DNA of 19,678 nt from JAUXFS01 sp050329575 (lineage in GTDB: Bacteria > Pseudomonadota > Alphaproteobacteria > Rhodospirillales > Defluviicoccaceae), in NCBI GenBank assembly GCA_050329575.1, contig JBHJOP010000047.1, positions 1-19,678 on the forward strand, in the 5' to 3' direction. A program made the translations under genes and the position numbers. Shown here in pieces: positions 7,930 through 18,696 of the stretch (positions are counted from its first letter, which is position 1; the number at the start of each line of letters is the position of its first letter). The notes below the pieces were generated by a model, which was given only the letters and a program-made list of their open reading frames with translations, was not told the origin of the DNA and made no database searches.

Positions 7930-9949
7930 CGGCCTCTGCCCGCTTCGCCACCACGTCGTCGGCCAGCCGCCCCGTCAATTCCTGGAGGTGGTCGAAAGAC
8001 CATTCGAACGTCCCGACCCCGAGGGTCGCGGACCGAAGCTCGATGATCAGGCCGTGCAACTCGGCCTGCGGCAGGAGGACCGAGACCTCGTCCCAGCCGG
8101 TCCACTCCGGTTTCGCGCCATATCCGAGGATCTGGCCGCGTCGACCGCTGACCAGGCGCTGGATGCGGGAGGTGAAGTCGCTGGGAATGGCGATCTTGAC
8201 GTTGAAGATCGGCTCCAGCAGCACCGGGCCGCACTTCGGCATCCCCTCGCGCATCCCCTGGGCGGCGGCCTTCCTGAACGCCATGTCGGAGCTGTCGACG
8301 GTATGGAACTGCCCGTCGGTCAACGTGACGGCGACGTCGACGACGGGAAACCCGAGCGGCCCGCGTTTGAGATACTCGCGGACCCCGATCTCCACCGCGG
8401 GGATGTACTGCTTGGGCACCGCGCCGCCGGTGACGGTGTCGGAGAACGCGAAGCCGGTGCCGCGCGGCAGCGGTTTGATGTCGAGATGAACGTCGCCGAA
8501 CTCGCCGTGGCCGCCCGACTGCTTCTTGTGGCGGGCATGCTGGGACGTGCTGCCGCGGATGGTCTCCTTGTAGGGAACCTGAGGCGGACTCGACACGATC
8601 TCCATGTTGTAGCGGTTGCGAAGGCGATCGAGGGCGATGTTCAGCTGCATCTCCCCCAGACCCCACAAGAGCAGCTCGCCGGTATCGGCATCGTGGCCGT
8701 ACGACATCGAGGGATCCTCGTCGACAAGCCTCGCCAGGGCGGCGGTCAACTTGACCTCGTCGGCACGCTGGCGGGCATGGACGGCGAACGCGAACAGGGG
8801 CTTCAGCGGTTGCGGCCAATCGGTCGTCGCCATCGTGCCGGCCGGGGAGAGCAGGGTACCGGTCGGCGCCTGGTCGAGGCGACCGAAGGCGACGACCTCC
8901 CCGGCGACCGCCTTCGGTCGTTTCTCCGTCTTCTGGCCGAGCAGCCGGTTGATGCCGCTGATCCGTTCGCCGTTGACCGTCGTGCCGTCGGCGATCTCCC
9001 CGCCCCACACCCGCACGAACGAGAGCTTGCCGGTGTGGGCGGCATGGAGGCTCTTGAACACCACCGCGCACGGGGTCCCCTCGGCGGCGACGCCCAGTCG
9101 CCGGGCGGTGATCTCCGGGTCCGGCGCCTCGTGGCGGAGCGCCTTGAGGAGACGATTGATGCCGTGCATGCTCTCCGCCGCGCCGAAGAACACCGGGACG
9201 ATCAGGTCCTGCTGCAGGTCGCGGGTCAGGCCCTGGTAGATTTCGTCGGTCGAGGGCACGACGTCCTCCAGCAGGCTCTCCAGCAGCCGGTCGTCGAAGT
9301 CGGCGAGCGTCTCCAGCAGTTCGGTGCGCGCCTGCTGCTCGCCGTCGATTGCGGATTCCGGCAGCGAAATCAGCTCGGAGCGTTTCCCGGCCTCCCAGCG
9401 GAAGGCCCGCTCGCTCACCAGGTCGACGTACCCGGTGATCTGGCCGTCCTCGCGCAGCGGCAACGCCCGCAGGACCAGCGGTCGCTGCGAATGCTCCTGC
9501 AGCGCTTCCAGGGTCTCGCGGACGCCGGCCGCCGCGGTGTCCATCTTGTTGATGAACACGAGGTGGGGGATCCGCCGCTGGTCCAGGAACCGCAGCAGCG
9601 GCGCGACCGTCAGGCTCTTCTGTGGCTCCGGCTCGCAGACCACCACGGCCGCGTCGACCACCATCAGCGCGTTGTAGGACTCCTGGATCAGTTCGACGAA
9701 CCCGGGACAGTCGAGGAAGGTCCATGTCTCGCCGAGGAACTCGGTCGTGGCGACGTTGATCTCGGTGCTCATCTGCCGGGCGCGGGCCTCCGGCGTGCTG
9801 TCGCCGACCGTGTTGCCCTCCTTGACCGTGCCCTTGCGACCGACGGCGCCGGTGCGGACCAGGATGCTCTCCAGCAACGACGTCTTGCCGCTGAGATACG
9901 GCCCCACCAGGGCCGCACAACGAGGGGCGGAAGGCTGCTTCTTGCTCAA
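7925..9949 (-). CDS. Elongation factor G-like translational GTPase (EF-G paralogue type)
   Basis: This 674-residue protein has the five-domain layout of EF-G. The G1 loop is GPYLSGKT (residues 16-23), G3 is DCPGF (80-84) and G4 is NKMD (134-137). Domain II follows from about 290, and domain IV/V carries SSDMAFRKAAAQG, LLEPIFNVKI and the RRGQI loop typical of domain V. Canonical EF-G has DTPGH, where the His activates water for GTP hydrolysis; here it is Phe84. Switch 1 is also changed (QMSTEIN where EF-G has GITI). These features place it with the EF-G-like proteins found beside true FusA in many bacteria, whose role is not settled (ribosome rescue, recycling or regulation are possible). It starts at TTG with a good GGGAGAA site six bases upstream. 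The usual str operon neighbours are absent, so I do not call it fusA. Confidence 0.85.
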   Translation of the reverse strand: MSKKQPSAPRCAALVGPYLSGKTSLLESILVRTGAVGRKGTVKEGNTVGDSTPEARARQMSTEINVATTEFLGETWTFLDCPGFVELIQESYNALMVVDAAVVVCEPEPQKSLTVAPLLRFLDQRRIPHLVFINKMDTAAAGVRETLEALQEHSQRPLVLRALPLREDGQITGYVDLVSERAFRWEAGKRSELISLPESAIDGEQQARTELLETLADFDDRLLESLLEDVVPSTDEIYQGLTRDLQQDLIVPVFFGAAESMHGINRLLKALRHEAPDPEITARRLGVAAEGTPCAVVFKSLHAAHTGKLSFVRVWGGEIADGTTVNGERISGINRLLGQKTEKRPKAVAGEVVAFGRLDQAPTGTLLSPAGTMATTDWPQPLKPLFAFAVHARQRADEVKLTAALARLVDEDPSMSYGHDADTGELLLWGLGEMQLNIALDRLRNRYNMEIVSSPPQVPYKETIRGSTSQHARHKKQSGGHGEFGDVHLDIKPLPRGTGFAFSDTVTGGAVPKQYIPAVEIGVREYLKRGPLGFPVVDVAVTLTDGQFHTVDSSDMAFRKAAAQGMREGMPKCGPVLLEPIFNVKIAIPSDFTSRIQRLVSGRRGQILGYGAKPEWTGWDEVSVLLPQAELHGLIIELRSATLGVGTFEWSFDHLQELTGRLADDVVAKRAEAG

Positions 9950-9998
9950 GGGCGTTCTCCCGGGTGTCGATTGTTATGGACGCCGGACGACACGGCGC

Positions 9999-10016
9999 GC
10001 GCGCTTCGGAGCGCGC
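9999..10016 (-). terminator. Hairpin downstream of the aminotransferase gene
   Basis: A perfect 7-bp stem, GCGCGCT (9999-10005) with AGCGCGC (10010-10016), closes on a 4-base loop. It lies 60 bp after the stop of the aminotransferase gene and before the EF-G-like gene on the same strand. There is no T-run, so it is a candidate pause, processing or Rho-assisted site rather than a classical terminator. Confidence 0.4.
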
Positions 10017-10076
10017 CACGAACCTACCGTCCCCGATGCGCGAATCAAGGGAAAAGCCGGGTTCCGCGCCGGTCGA

Positions 10077-11279
10077 TCAGGAGAGCGCGGCACACGCCCG
10101 CTGGATGCGCCGGCAGGCCTCCTCGAGCAGCGCCGTCGACGTCGCGTAGGACACCCGGAAACACGGCGACAGTCCGAATGCCGATCCCTGAACCGCGGCG
10201 ACCCCCTCGGCCTCGAGCAGATAGGTGACGAAATCGTCGTCGCTGGCGAGCGTCTCGCCACCCGGGGTCCGCTTGCCGATCGCTCCCTCGCAGGTCGGAT
10301 AGACATAGAACGCGCCCTCCGGCGTGTGGCACGACACCCCCGGCGCCTGATTGAGCATGGCGACGACCAGGTCGCGGCGCTCGCGGAAGATCGCGTTGTT
10401 GGCGGCGATGAAGTCATGCGGGCCGTCGAGGGCGGCGACCGCGGCGGCCTGGGCGATCGAGCAGGTGTGGGTCGTGCTCTGCGACTGGAGCTTGTTCATC
10501 GCCGCGATCAGCGGCACGGCGCCGGCGGCGTAGCCGACCCGCCAGCCGGTCATCGCGTAGGCCTTGGAGCAGCCGTTCAGGGTCAGGGTCCGCTCGTAGA
10601 GCTTCGGCTCCACCTGCGCCGGGGTGACGAACTGGAAGCCGTCATAGAGGATGTGCTCGTAGATGTCGTCGCTCATCACCCACACGTGGGGATGGCGCAG
10701 CAGCACGTCGGTGAGCGCCCGCATCTCCGCGAGGCTGTAGGCGGCCCCGGTGGGGTTGCTGGGCGAGTTGAGGATGAGCCACTTGGTGTTTGGGGTGATC
10801 GCCCGCTCCAGGTCCTCGGGCCGCACTTTGAAGCCGCTCTCGGCACCGCAGGCGACGACCACCGGTCTGCCCTGGACGAGCAGGACGATGTCCGGATAGG
10901 ACACCCAGTAGGGCGCCGGGATGATCACCTCGTCGCCGGGGTCGATGGTCGCCATCAGCGCGTTGTAGATCGTCTGCTTGCCGCCGCAGCCGACCGTCAC
11001 CTGATCGGGCGTGTAGGCGAGATCGTTGTCACGCTTGAACTTGGCACAGATCGCCTTGCGCAGCGCCAGCGTGCCGGCGACCGCCGTGTACTTGGTCTCG
11101 CCGCGATCGATGGCGGCCTTCGCCGCCGCCTTGATGTGGTCCGGCGTATCGAAGTCGGGTTCCCCGGCCCCGAGCCCGATGACGTCCCGCCCCTGCGCTT
11201 TCAGGTCGGCGGCCTTCTGGGTGACGGCGATGGTCGGCGATGGCTTGATGCGGCCCACCCGCCCGGCGATGAATGGCAT
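10077..11279 (-). CDS. aatA: Class I aspartate aminotransferase (possibly also prephenate aminotransferase)
   Basis: This 400-residue fold-type I PLP enzyme is cytoplasmic and transfers the amino group between aspartate and 2-oxoglutarate. Visible are the substrate-binding GLGAGEPDFDTP near residues 36-46, YTAVAGTLALRKAI, the cofactor-stacking APYWVSYPD near 122-130, SPSNPTG with Asn175, Asp204/Tyr207 contacts to the pyridine ring, and the Schiff-base Lys239 in SKAYAMTGWRVGY. The carboxylate-binding Arg is in CFRVSYA near the C-terminus. Sequence and length fit the Ib subgroup widespread in Alphaproteobacteria, some of whose members also transaminate prephenate to arogenate. Which activity dominates cannot be read here. 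The ATG is chosen for the conserved MPFIAGRVGRIKPSPT start. It is divergent from uvrB and read toward the EF-G-like gene 127 bp away. Confidence 0.93.
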   Translation of the reverse strand: MPFIAGRVGRIKPSPTIAVTQKAADLKAQGRDVIGLGAGEPDFDTPDHIKAAAKAAIDRGETKYTAVAGTLALRKAICAKFKRDNDLAYTPDQVTVGCGGKQTIYNALMATIDPGDEVIIPAPYWVSYPDIVLLVQGRPVVVACGAESGFKVRPEDLERAITPNTKWLILNSPSNPTGAAYSLAEMRALTDVLLRHPHVWVMSDDIYEHILYDGFQFVTPAQVEPKLYERTLTLNGCSKAYAMTGWRVGYAAGAVPLIAAMNKLQSQSTTHTCSIAQAAAVAALDGPHDFIAANNAIFRERRDLVVAMLNQAPGVSCHTPEGAFYVYPTCEGAIGKRTPGGETLASDDDFVTYLLEAEGVAAVQGSAFGLSPCFRVSYATSTALLEEACRRIQRACAALS

Positions 11280-11381
11280 GATCGGATCTCGTTCATCCTG
11301 TTGACGACGACGGACGCGACTGTAGGGGCTCGGTCCCCGCTCGGCAACCGTGATGGGCCCCGTCGGTCGGCCGTTCCGGCC

Positions 11382-11411
11382 CTGGCGATCCGCCGCCGCC
11401 GCCCCTATCAT
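11382..11411 (+). promoter_or_regulatory. Candidate promoter placing the uvrB start codon at +1
   Basis: CTGGCG (11382-11387) and TATCAT (11406-11411, five of six) are 18 bp apart. The expected start of transcription, seven bases on, coincides with the A of the uvrB ATG at 11418. No ribosome-binding site is visible before the ATG, which agrees with a leaderless message. The -35 is weak. Confidence 0.4.
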
Positions 11412-11417
11412 GGCGAC

Positions 11418-13565
<2,148 letters not shown>

Positions 13566-13605
13566 CGGTCGACCGGCGGCCGGCGGGCCGGCGATCGGCC
13601 TCCGA

Positions 13606-14178
13606 TCAGAAGATCCCTTCGAGCAGCGCCCGCCGCTTCCGTTCGATGGTCGGCGTCGGTCCCTGCGTGACCGGCTGACCGAGGGCCTGGTTCTCTTGAA
13701 TGCGCCGCGCTTCCTGCGCCGGATCGACCACCGTCCCGTACTCGGTGGGCGTTCGCCAGAACATCAGGCGTTCGGTGAAGCTCTGGTCGGCATCGGCGAG
13801 AATCGAGGTCTCGCGGTTGACCTGGATCCGGATGTCCGGATCCGCTGCCAGCGCGCCCGTCCTCTCCAACAGCACCTGGATGCCGGGTGACAGTCCGTCG
13901 GGTGCGAACGAGGGGGATCGACCGGCCTGGGTGACGAACTGGTCGCCGATCAACGCTTGGCGGACGGTATCCCGCGGCATCGTGTTGTCGGGACGCGCCG
14001 TTCCGGGTGCCGGAGGTCGCAGCGCATAGTCGGGCGGCAGGCTGAGCGGTGCCCGCGAATAGACGGCGAACTCGTCGGGGGCCCGTTTGCCCTGGCCGAA
14101 CAGGTTGTTGTTGCCACCGCATCCGGCGCCGACCAGGGCGGCGGCAATGCCGAACATCATCCAGCGCATGCGTTTCAT
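13606..14178 (-). CDS. bamF: DUF3035-family outer-membrane lipoprotein, BamF-type
   Basis: This 190-residue protein starts with a lipoprotein signal (Lys2/Arg3/Arg5, hydrophobic run, LVGAG-Cys20), so the mature N-terminus should be a lipidated Cys. The lipobox is loose, with Gly rather than Leu three residues before the Cys. The rest is Pro- and polar-rich: PDEFAVYSRAPLSLPPDYALRPP, an ALIGDQFVTQAGRSP stretch, and TERLMFWRTPTEY near the end. This arrangement matches DUF3035 proteins, annotated in Alphaproteobacteria as the BamF subunit of the beta-barrel assembly complex; that family memory is the basis of the name. The ATG overlaps the lspA stop by four bases (ATGA), so it is translationally coupled to the peptidase that must process its own signal. 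It is last in the ribF-ileS-lspA-bamF operon. Confidence 0.8.
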   Translation of the reverse strand: MKRMRWMMFGIAAALVGAGCGGNNNLFGQGKRAPDEFAVYSRAPLSLPPDYALRPPAPGTARPDNTMPRDTVRQALIGDQFVTQAGRSPSFAPDGLSPGIQVLLERTGALAADPDIRIQVNRETSILADADQSFTERLMFWRTPTEYGTVVDPAQEARRIQENQALGQPVTQGPTPTIERKRRALLEGIF

Positions 14179-14693
14179 GGTTGTTTCTTCCCTTGCTTCC
14201 CCGGCTTCCTCTTACCCGATTCGGAGCGAACAAACAAGGAATCGAAGATCAGCACCGCGGCGCCGATGGTGATCGCGGCGTCGGCGACGTTGAACGCCGG
14301 CCAGTGGACCCCGAGGACGTGGAAGTCGAGGAAGTCGGCGACGGCACCGTATCGCAGTCTGTCGATGACGTTGCCGATCGCGCCACCGATGATCAGGCCG
14401 AGCGCGACGCCGAGCAGGAGGCGATCGACGCGGCTCAGCCATACCGTCAGCACCAGGACGATGGCGCTCGCCACCAGCGGCAACACCCACCCCGTTACCG
14501 GCGAATCGTTGTTGAAGAACCCGAAACTGATTCCGCGGTTCCAAGCCATCACCAGGTTGAAGAACGGCGTGATCTCGATGGTCCGCGGCGGACTCATCAC
14601 CACCGCGACCACCCACCACTTGCTCAACTGGTCGAGAACGATCACCACACCGGCGATCGCCAGCCCCGGCAGGAACGCCCGGGATCGGGTCAT
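14175..14693 (-). CDS. lspA: Lipoprotein signal peptidase (signal peptidase II)
   Basis: This 172-residue inner-membrane aspartyl protease removes signal peptides from prolipoproteins after diacylglyceryl transfer. Four hydrophobic segments are visible (about residues 8-33, 66-86, 92-110 and 134-151). The conserved blocks are present: DQLSKWW near 21-27, FFNLVMAWNRGISFG near 44-58, GNVIDR with catalytic Asp111, and FNVADA with catalytic Asp138. Length is normal. A Lys/Arg/Gly-rich tail lies after the last helix on the cytoplasmic side. The gene starts 22 bp after the ileS stop, and its own stop overlaps the lipoprotein gene that follows. The order ileS-lspA is very common in Proteobacteria. 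Confidence 0.96.
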   Translation of the reverse strand: MTRSRAFLPGLAIAGVVIVLDQLSKWWVVAVVMSPPRTIEITPFFNLVMAWNRGISFGFFNNDSPVTGWVLPLVASAIVLVLTVWLSRVDRLLLGVALGLIIGGAIGNVIDRLRYGAVADFLDFHVLGVHWPAFNVADAAITIGAAVLIFDSLFVRSESGKRKPGKQGKKQP

Positions 14694-14715
14694 CGGCCGC
14701 CTCCCAACCACCGCC

Positions 14716-17574
14716 CTACTCGGCCGCGGCCACGAACCGGTCCACCGCGTCGGCGCAACGAGCGCAGAGGCCGGGATGGTCGGGGCGATCGCCGACCTCG
14801 TCGAGCACCTTCCAGCACCGCTCGCACTTGCGGCCCGATGCGGCTGCGACCGTGACGTGCACCCCCGGGACATCGGCGAGCGAGAACGCGTCCGCCGGCG
14901 GCTCGCCATCGACGAACGTCGCCGCCGAGGTGATGAACAGATCGGCGAGGTCGACGTCCTTCGCCGCGCGACGATAGCGGGCGTCGGCGTGGACCATCGG
15001 ATGGGCCTGCAGGCTGGACCCGATCCGGCGATTCGCCCGCTCGATCTCGAGCGCGCCGGTGACGGTCCGGCGCAGCTGGCGCAACGTCGTCCACTTGTCG
15101 GCGAGGGCATCGTCGCGCCAGTCCTCGGGGATGTCCGGGAACAGGCGGAGATGGACGCTCTCCTCGTCCCCCGGATGGCGGGCGAGCCACGCCTCCTCGG
15201 CGGTGAAACAGGTGACCGGGGCCAGCCAGGCGGTGAGGCAGCCGAACAGCGCGTCGAGAACCGTGCGGGCGGCGCGCCGACGGGGCGAAGCCAGCGGATC
15301 GCAGTAGAGAACGTCCTTGCGGACGTCGAAATAGAACGCCGACAGCTCGACGGCGCAGAACGTGTGCAGCTCGGAGAAGAACCCGTGGAATTCGAGGCGG
15401 TCGCACGCGAGGCGCAGGCGCTGGTCGAGCTGCCACAGCCGGTGCAGGATCCACCGTTCGAGCTCGGGCATCTCGCCGCGTGCGATCCGTTCGCCCGCGT
15501 GGAAGCCATCGAGATTGCCGAGCAGGAAGCGCAGCGTGTTGCGCAGCCGTCGGTACACGTCGGCCTGCTGCTTCAGGATCTCCGGGCCGATCCGCAGATC
15601 CTCGGAATAGTCGGATCCGACCACCCACAATCGCAGGATGTCGGCGCCGTGCTGGTCGACCACGTCCTGCGGCGAGACGACGTTGCCGACCGACTTCGAC
15701 ATCTTCTGGCCGTCCTCGGCCATCACGAAGCCGTGGGTGAGGACCGCCCGGTAGGGCGCCCGGCCGCGCGTGCCGCACGATTCGAGCAGCGAGGAGTGGA
15801 ACCATCCGCGATGCTGGTCGGTGCCCTCGAGATAGAGATCGGCCGGCCATTCGAGGTCGTCGCGCGCCTCCAGCACGAAGCTGTGGGTGGAGCCCGAGTC
15901 GAACCAGACGTCGAGGATGTCCGTGACTTGTTCGAAATCGGCGGGATCGTGTTCGGGGGCGAGAAAGCGGTCGGGGTCGGAGGCGAACCAAGCGTCGGCG
16001 CCCTCGGTCTCGACGGCGCGAACGATGCGGTCGAACAACCGTTCGTCACGCAGCGGTTCGCCGCTTCGCCGGTCGACGAAGACGGTGATCGGCACGCCCC
16101 ACGCCCGTTGCCGAGAGACGCACCAGTCGGGGCGGGTCTCGATCATGCCGCGCAGGCGGTTCTGTCCGGACACCGGGACGAACCGGGTCTCGTCGACGGC
16201 GGCGAGCGCCACGCGCCGGAGACCGGTGGTCTCCATGCTGATGAACCACTGCGGCGTGTTGCGGAAGATCAAGGGCGCCTTCGAGCGCCAGGAATGGGGA
16301 TAGCTGTGGACCAGTCTTCCCGACGCCAGGAGCGCGCCGACGGCCTTCAACGCGTCGGCCACGGCGGTGTTGGCGTCGCCTTCGCGGCCATCGGGGTGCA
16401 GGATGACGCGGCCCGCGAACAGCGGCACGTGTTCGAGGAAGCGACCGTCGGCTCCGACCGTGTCGGGAACGGGGATGCCGTGACGCATGCCGAGGTCCCA
16501 GTCGTCGGTGCCGTGTCCAGGCGCGATGTGCACGAAGCCGGAGCCCGTCTCGACGTCGACGAAGTCGGCCGCCAGCAGCGGGACCGGGAAGTCGTAGCCC
16601 CGCCCGGCGAACGGATGCCGACAGACGGTGCCGGCGAGCTCCCGCCCCTTGAGGTGGGCGACGATCGCGACGTCGGCGAGACCGGCGGCGGCGACCAGGC
16701 CCGGCAGCAAGGTCTCGGCGACGACGAGCCGCCGTCCGCGGCCGGTCCGGGACGGATCCGAGGGAGCGCCGCCCTCGCCGCCGATGCGCGCGTCGACGAC
16801 GACGTAGTCGATGTCGTCGCCGTAGGCGATCGCCCGGTTGCCGGGGATGGTCCACGGCGTCGTCGTCCAGATCACCACCGCGGCGCCGGCGAGCGCCGGC
16901 CCGGCGGCGCGCTCGACGTCGAAGGCGACGAAGATGGTGGTCGAGGTATGGTCGTGGTATTCCAGTTCCGCTTCCGCCAGCGCCGTCTTCTCGACCACCG
17001 ACCACAACACCGGCTTGGCCCCCCTGTAGAGGGCGCCGTTCCTCAGGAACTTCCCGAGCTCGCGGACGATCTGCGCCTCGGCGTCGAAGCTCATGGTCGA
17101 GTATGGCCGCTCCCAGTCGCCGATCACGCCCAGTCGCTTGAATTCCTGCCGCTGGACGTCGATCCAGCGCGCCGCGAACTCCCGGCACTCGCGCCGAAAC
17201 GCGACGATCGGCACCTGGTCCTTGTCCTTGCCCGCGGCGCGGTATTTCTCCTCGATCTTCCATTCGATCGGCAGCCCGTGGCAGTCCCACCCGGGCACGT
17301 AGTTGGCGTCCTTGCCGAGCATCTGGTGGCAGCGGTTGATGACGTCCTTGAGGATCTTGTTGAGCGCATGGCCGATGTGCAGGTGCCCGTTCGCGTACGG
17401 CGGGCCGTCGTGGAGCACGAAGCGCGGTCGCCCGGCGGCGGCCTCGCGCTGCCGACGGTAGAGATCGATGGCGGCCCAGCGGGAGAGGATCTCCGGCTCG
17501 CGCCTGGGCAGCCCGGCCTTCATCGGAAAGTCGGTCCGCGGCAGGAAGATGGTCGACTTGTAGTCTCGGCTCAT
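14716..17574 (-). CDS. ileS: Isoleucyl-tRNA synthetase
   Basis: This 952-residue cytoplasmic class I synthetase charges tRNA-Ile. The HIGH signature is at residues 66-69 within GPPYANGHLHIGHALNKI, and the KMSKS loop at 624-628. Between them lies the CP1 editing domain (around 180-400, with TTPWTIPGNRAIAYG and the GTDDWDLG-type loop) that hydrolyses Val-tRNA-Ile. The C-terminus carries a four-Cys zinc site (Cys917, Cys920, Cys937, Cys940), a feature of the bacterial IleS1 form associated with mupirocin sensitivity. The ATG gives MSRDYKSTIFLPRTDFPMKAGL, the usual start of this family. It sits 42 bp after ribF and 22 bp before lspA. Confidence 0.98.
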   Translation of the reverse strand: MSRDYKSTIFLPRTDFPMKAGLPRREPEILSRWAAIDLYRRQREAAAGRPRFVLHDGPPYANGHLHIGHALNKILKDVINRCHQMLGKDANYVPGWDCHGLPIEWKIEEKYRAAGKDKDQVPIVAFRRECREFAARWIDVQRQEFKRLGVIGDWERPYSTMSFDAEAQIVRELGKFLRNGALYRGAKPVLWSVVEKTALAEAELEYHDHTSTTIFVAFDVERAAGPALAGAAVVIWTTTPWTIPGNRAIAYGDDIDYVVVDARIGGEGGAPSDPSRTGRGRRLVVAETLLPGLVAAAGLADVAIVAHLKGRELAGTVCRHPFAGRGYDFPVPLLAADFVDVETGSGFVHIAPGHGTDDWDLGMRHGIPVPDTVGADGRFLEHVPLFAGRVILHPDGREGDANTAVADALKAVGALLASGRLVHSYPHSWRSKAPLIFRNTPQWFISMETTGLRRVALAAVDETRFVPVSGQNRLRGMIETRPDWCVSRQRAWGVPITVFVDRRSGEPLRDERLFDRIVRAVETEGADAWFASDPDRFLAPEHDPADFEQVTDILDVWFDSGSTHSFVLEARDDLEWPADLYLEGTDQHRGWFHSSLLESCGTRGRAPYRAVLTHGFVMAEDGQKMSKSVGNVVSPQDVVDQHGADILRLWVVGSDYSEDLRIGPEILKQQADVYRRLRNTLRFLLGNLDGFHAGERIARGEMPELERWILHRLWQLDQRLRLACDRLEFHGFFSELHTFCAVELSAFYFDVRKDVLYCDPLASPRRRAARTVLDALFGCLTAWLAPVTCFTAEEAWLARHPGDEESVHLRLFPDIPEDWRDDALADKWTTLRQLRRTVTGALEIERANRRIGSSLQAHPMVHADARYRRAAKDVDLADLFITSAATFVDGEPPADAFSLADVPGVHVTVAAASGRKCERCWKVLDEVGDRPDHPGLCARCADAVDRFVAAAE

Positions 17575-17593
17575 CGCAGGAATACCGCCTGAT

Positions 17594-17617
17594 GATCGGG
17601 CTGACGATCGGGCTGAC
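17594..17617. repeat. Perfect 12-bp tandem duplication at the ribF stop codon
   Basis: GATCGGGCTGAC occurs twice back to back. The right copy ends on the first base of the ribF stop codon (minus strand TAG, 17617-17619), so the duplication fills half of the 42-bp ribF-ileS gap. Confidence 0.85.
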
Positions 17618-18585
17618 TACCGGGCGCGCGCGGAACTCGATCCGGCCGTCGCAGTCAGGATGTCGCGGGCGCGGGCGCTGTCGACGGCGATTTGTGCCCT
17701 CAAATCGTCGAGGCCGTCAAATTTCTTTTCCGGGCGCAGATAGTCGATGAACGCGACGCGCAGCGCTTTGCCGTAGAGGTCGCCGTCGAACGCGAACAGG
17801 TGGACTTCGAGCAGGGTCCGGGTGCCGTCGAAGGTGGGACGCCGGCCAAGGTTGGCGACGCCGTCGTACCAGAGGGTGCGGTCGCCGTCGACGATCCCCG
17901 CCTTCACCGCGTAGACGCCGCGGGCCGGGTGGATGTACTCGCGCAGCTCCAGGTTGGCGGTCGGGAAGCCGATCGTTCGGCCGCGGCGGTCGCCGCCGAC
18001 GACCTCTCCCTCGACCTCGAACGGGCGGCCGAGGACGTGTGCCGCCGCCGCCGCGTCGCCGCTCGCCAGGTGATGTCTGACCCGGGTCGACGAATAGGGG
18101 TGGCCGTCGGCGTCGCGCACCTCGCGCACACAGGTGAAGCCGAAGCCGAACTCGCCGCCGAGTTGCAGAAGCAGTTCGCTGTTGCCCTCGCGATCGTGCC
18201 CGAAGGCGAAATCGTGACCGCAGACGACATGCTGCGCGGCGGCCCCCTCGACCAGCACCCGGCGCACGAACTCGCGCGCCGGGATGCGCGAGAACGTCTC
18301 GTCGAAGTGGATCACGATCAGCACCTCCGGTCCCGCCTCCTCGATCAGCCGGGCCTTGACGCGAAACGGTGTCAGCCGGAACGGCGGCCGGTCGGGGTGG
18401 AAGACGGAGCGGGGATGGGGCTCGAACGTCAGCACGGCCCAGGGAATGCCGTCGGCGTGGGCGATCCGGCCGGCCTCGCCGATCACCGCGCGATGGCCGA
18501 GATGGACGCCGTCGAAGTTGCCGACGGCGATGGCGGCGCCGCGAAACCGGTCGGGCAGACGCTCGTAGTGGCGAAAGATGCGCAT
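17617..18585 (-). CDS. ribF: Bifunctional riboflavin kinase / FMN adenylyltransferase
   Basis: This 322-residue cytoplasmic enzyme phosphorylates riboflavin to FMN and adenylylates it to FAD. The N-terminal adenylyltransferase domain has GNFDGVHLGH (residues 22-31) and the LTFEPHPRSVF segment; the middle has CGHDFAFG and SSTRVRHHLASGD. The C-terminal flavokinase domain has GFPTANLEL, with the Thr-Ala-Asn loop that binds Mg-ATP, then GVYAV and a PTFDGTRTLLEVHLFAFDGDLYG run. The start MRIFRHYERLP is typical; an in-frame ATG 57 bases upstream would add an Arg-rich run and is rejected. RibF followed by IleS and LspA is a widespread arrangement. A TTGACC resembling a -35 lies at 18615-18620 (minus strand) but no good -10 follows. 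Confidence 0.96.
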   Translation of the reverse strand: MRIFRHYERLPDRFRGAAIAVGNFDGVHLGHRAVIGEAGRIAHADGIPWAVLTFEPHPRSVFHPDRPPFRLTPFRVKARLIEEAGPEVLIVIHFDETFSRIPAREFVRRVLVEGAAAQHVVCGHDFAFGHDREGNSELLLQLGGEFGFGFTCVREVRDADGHPYSSTRVRHHLASGDAAAAAHVLGRPFEVEGEVVGGDRRGRTIGFPTANLELREYIHPARGVYAVKAGIVDGDRTLWYDGVANLGRRPTFDGTRTLLEVHLFAFDGDLYGKALRVAFIDYLRPEKKFDGLDDLRAQIAVDSARARDILTATAGSSSARAR

Positions 18586-18642
18586 GCTGGATACGTGTCC
18601 GCGTCCCGGGCCGCGGTCAAGCCGAAAACGCGGTGCCGGCAT

Positions 18643-18663
18643 GCGTCCGACGACCCCGGACGC
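18643..18663 (-). terminator. Hairpin between maoC-like gene and ribF
   Basis: GCGTCCG (18643-18649) pairs perfectly with CGGACGC (18657-18663) around a 7-base loop, about 35 bases after the MaoC-like stop codon and before ribF on the same strand. There is no T-run. It may end or attenuate the MaoC transcript. Confidence 0.4.
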
Positions 18664-18696
18664 GGACGGGTCCCGCGGGGCTGCGGCCCCCGCCGC

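Noticed and set aside
11280..11417. LexA box for uvrB (GTTC-N7-GTTC)
   Set aside because: GTTC at 11291 has no partner at the right distance; the nearest, GTTG, is at the wrong spacing.
13957..17592. 1211-codon rightward frame opposite ileS and lspA
   Set aside because: Antisense shadow; composition is Asp/Gly/Arg/Val-rich with no domain, and the opposite strand carries unmistakable IleS and LspA.
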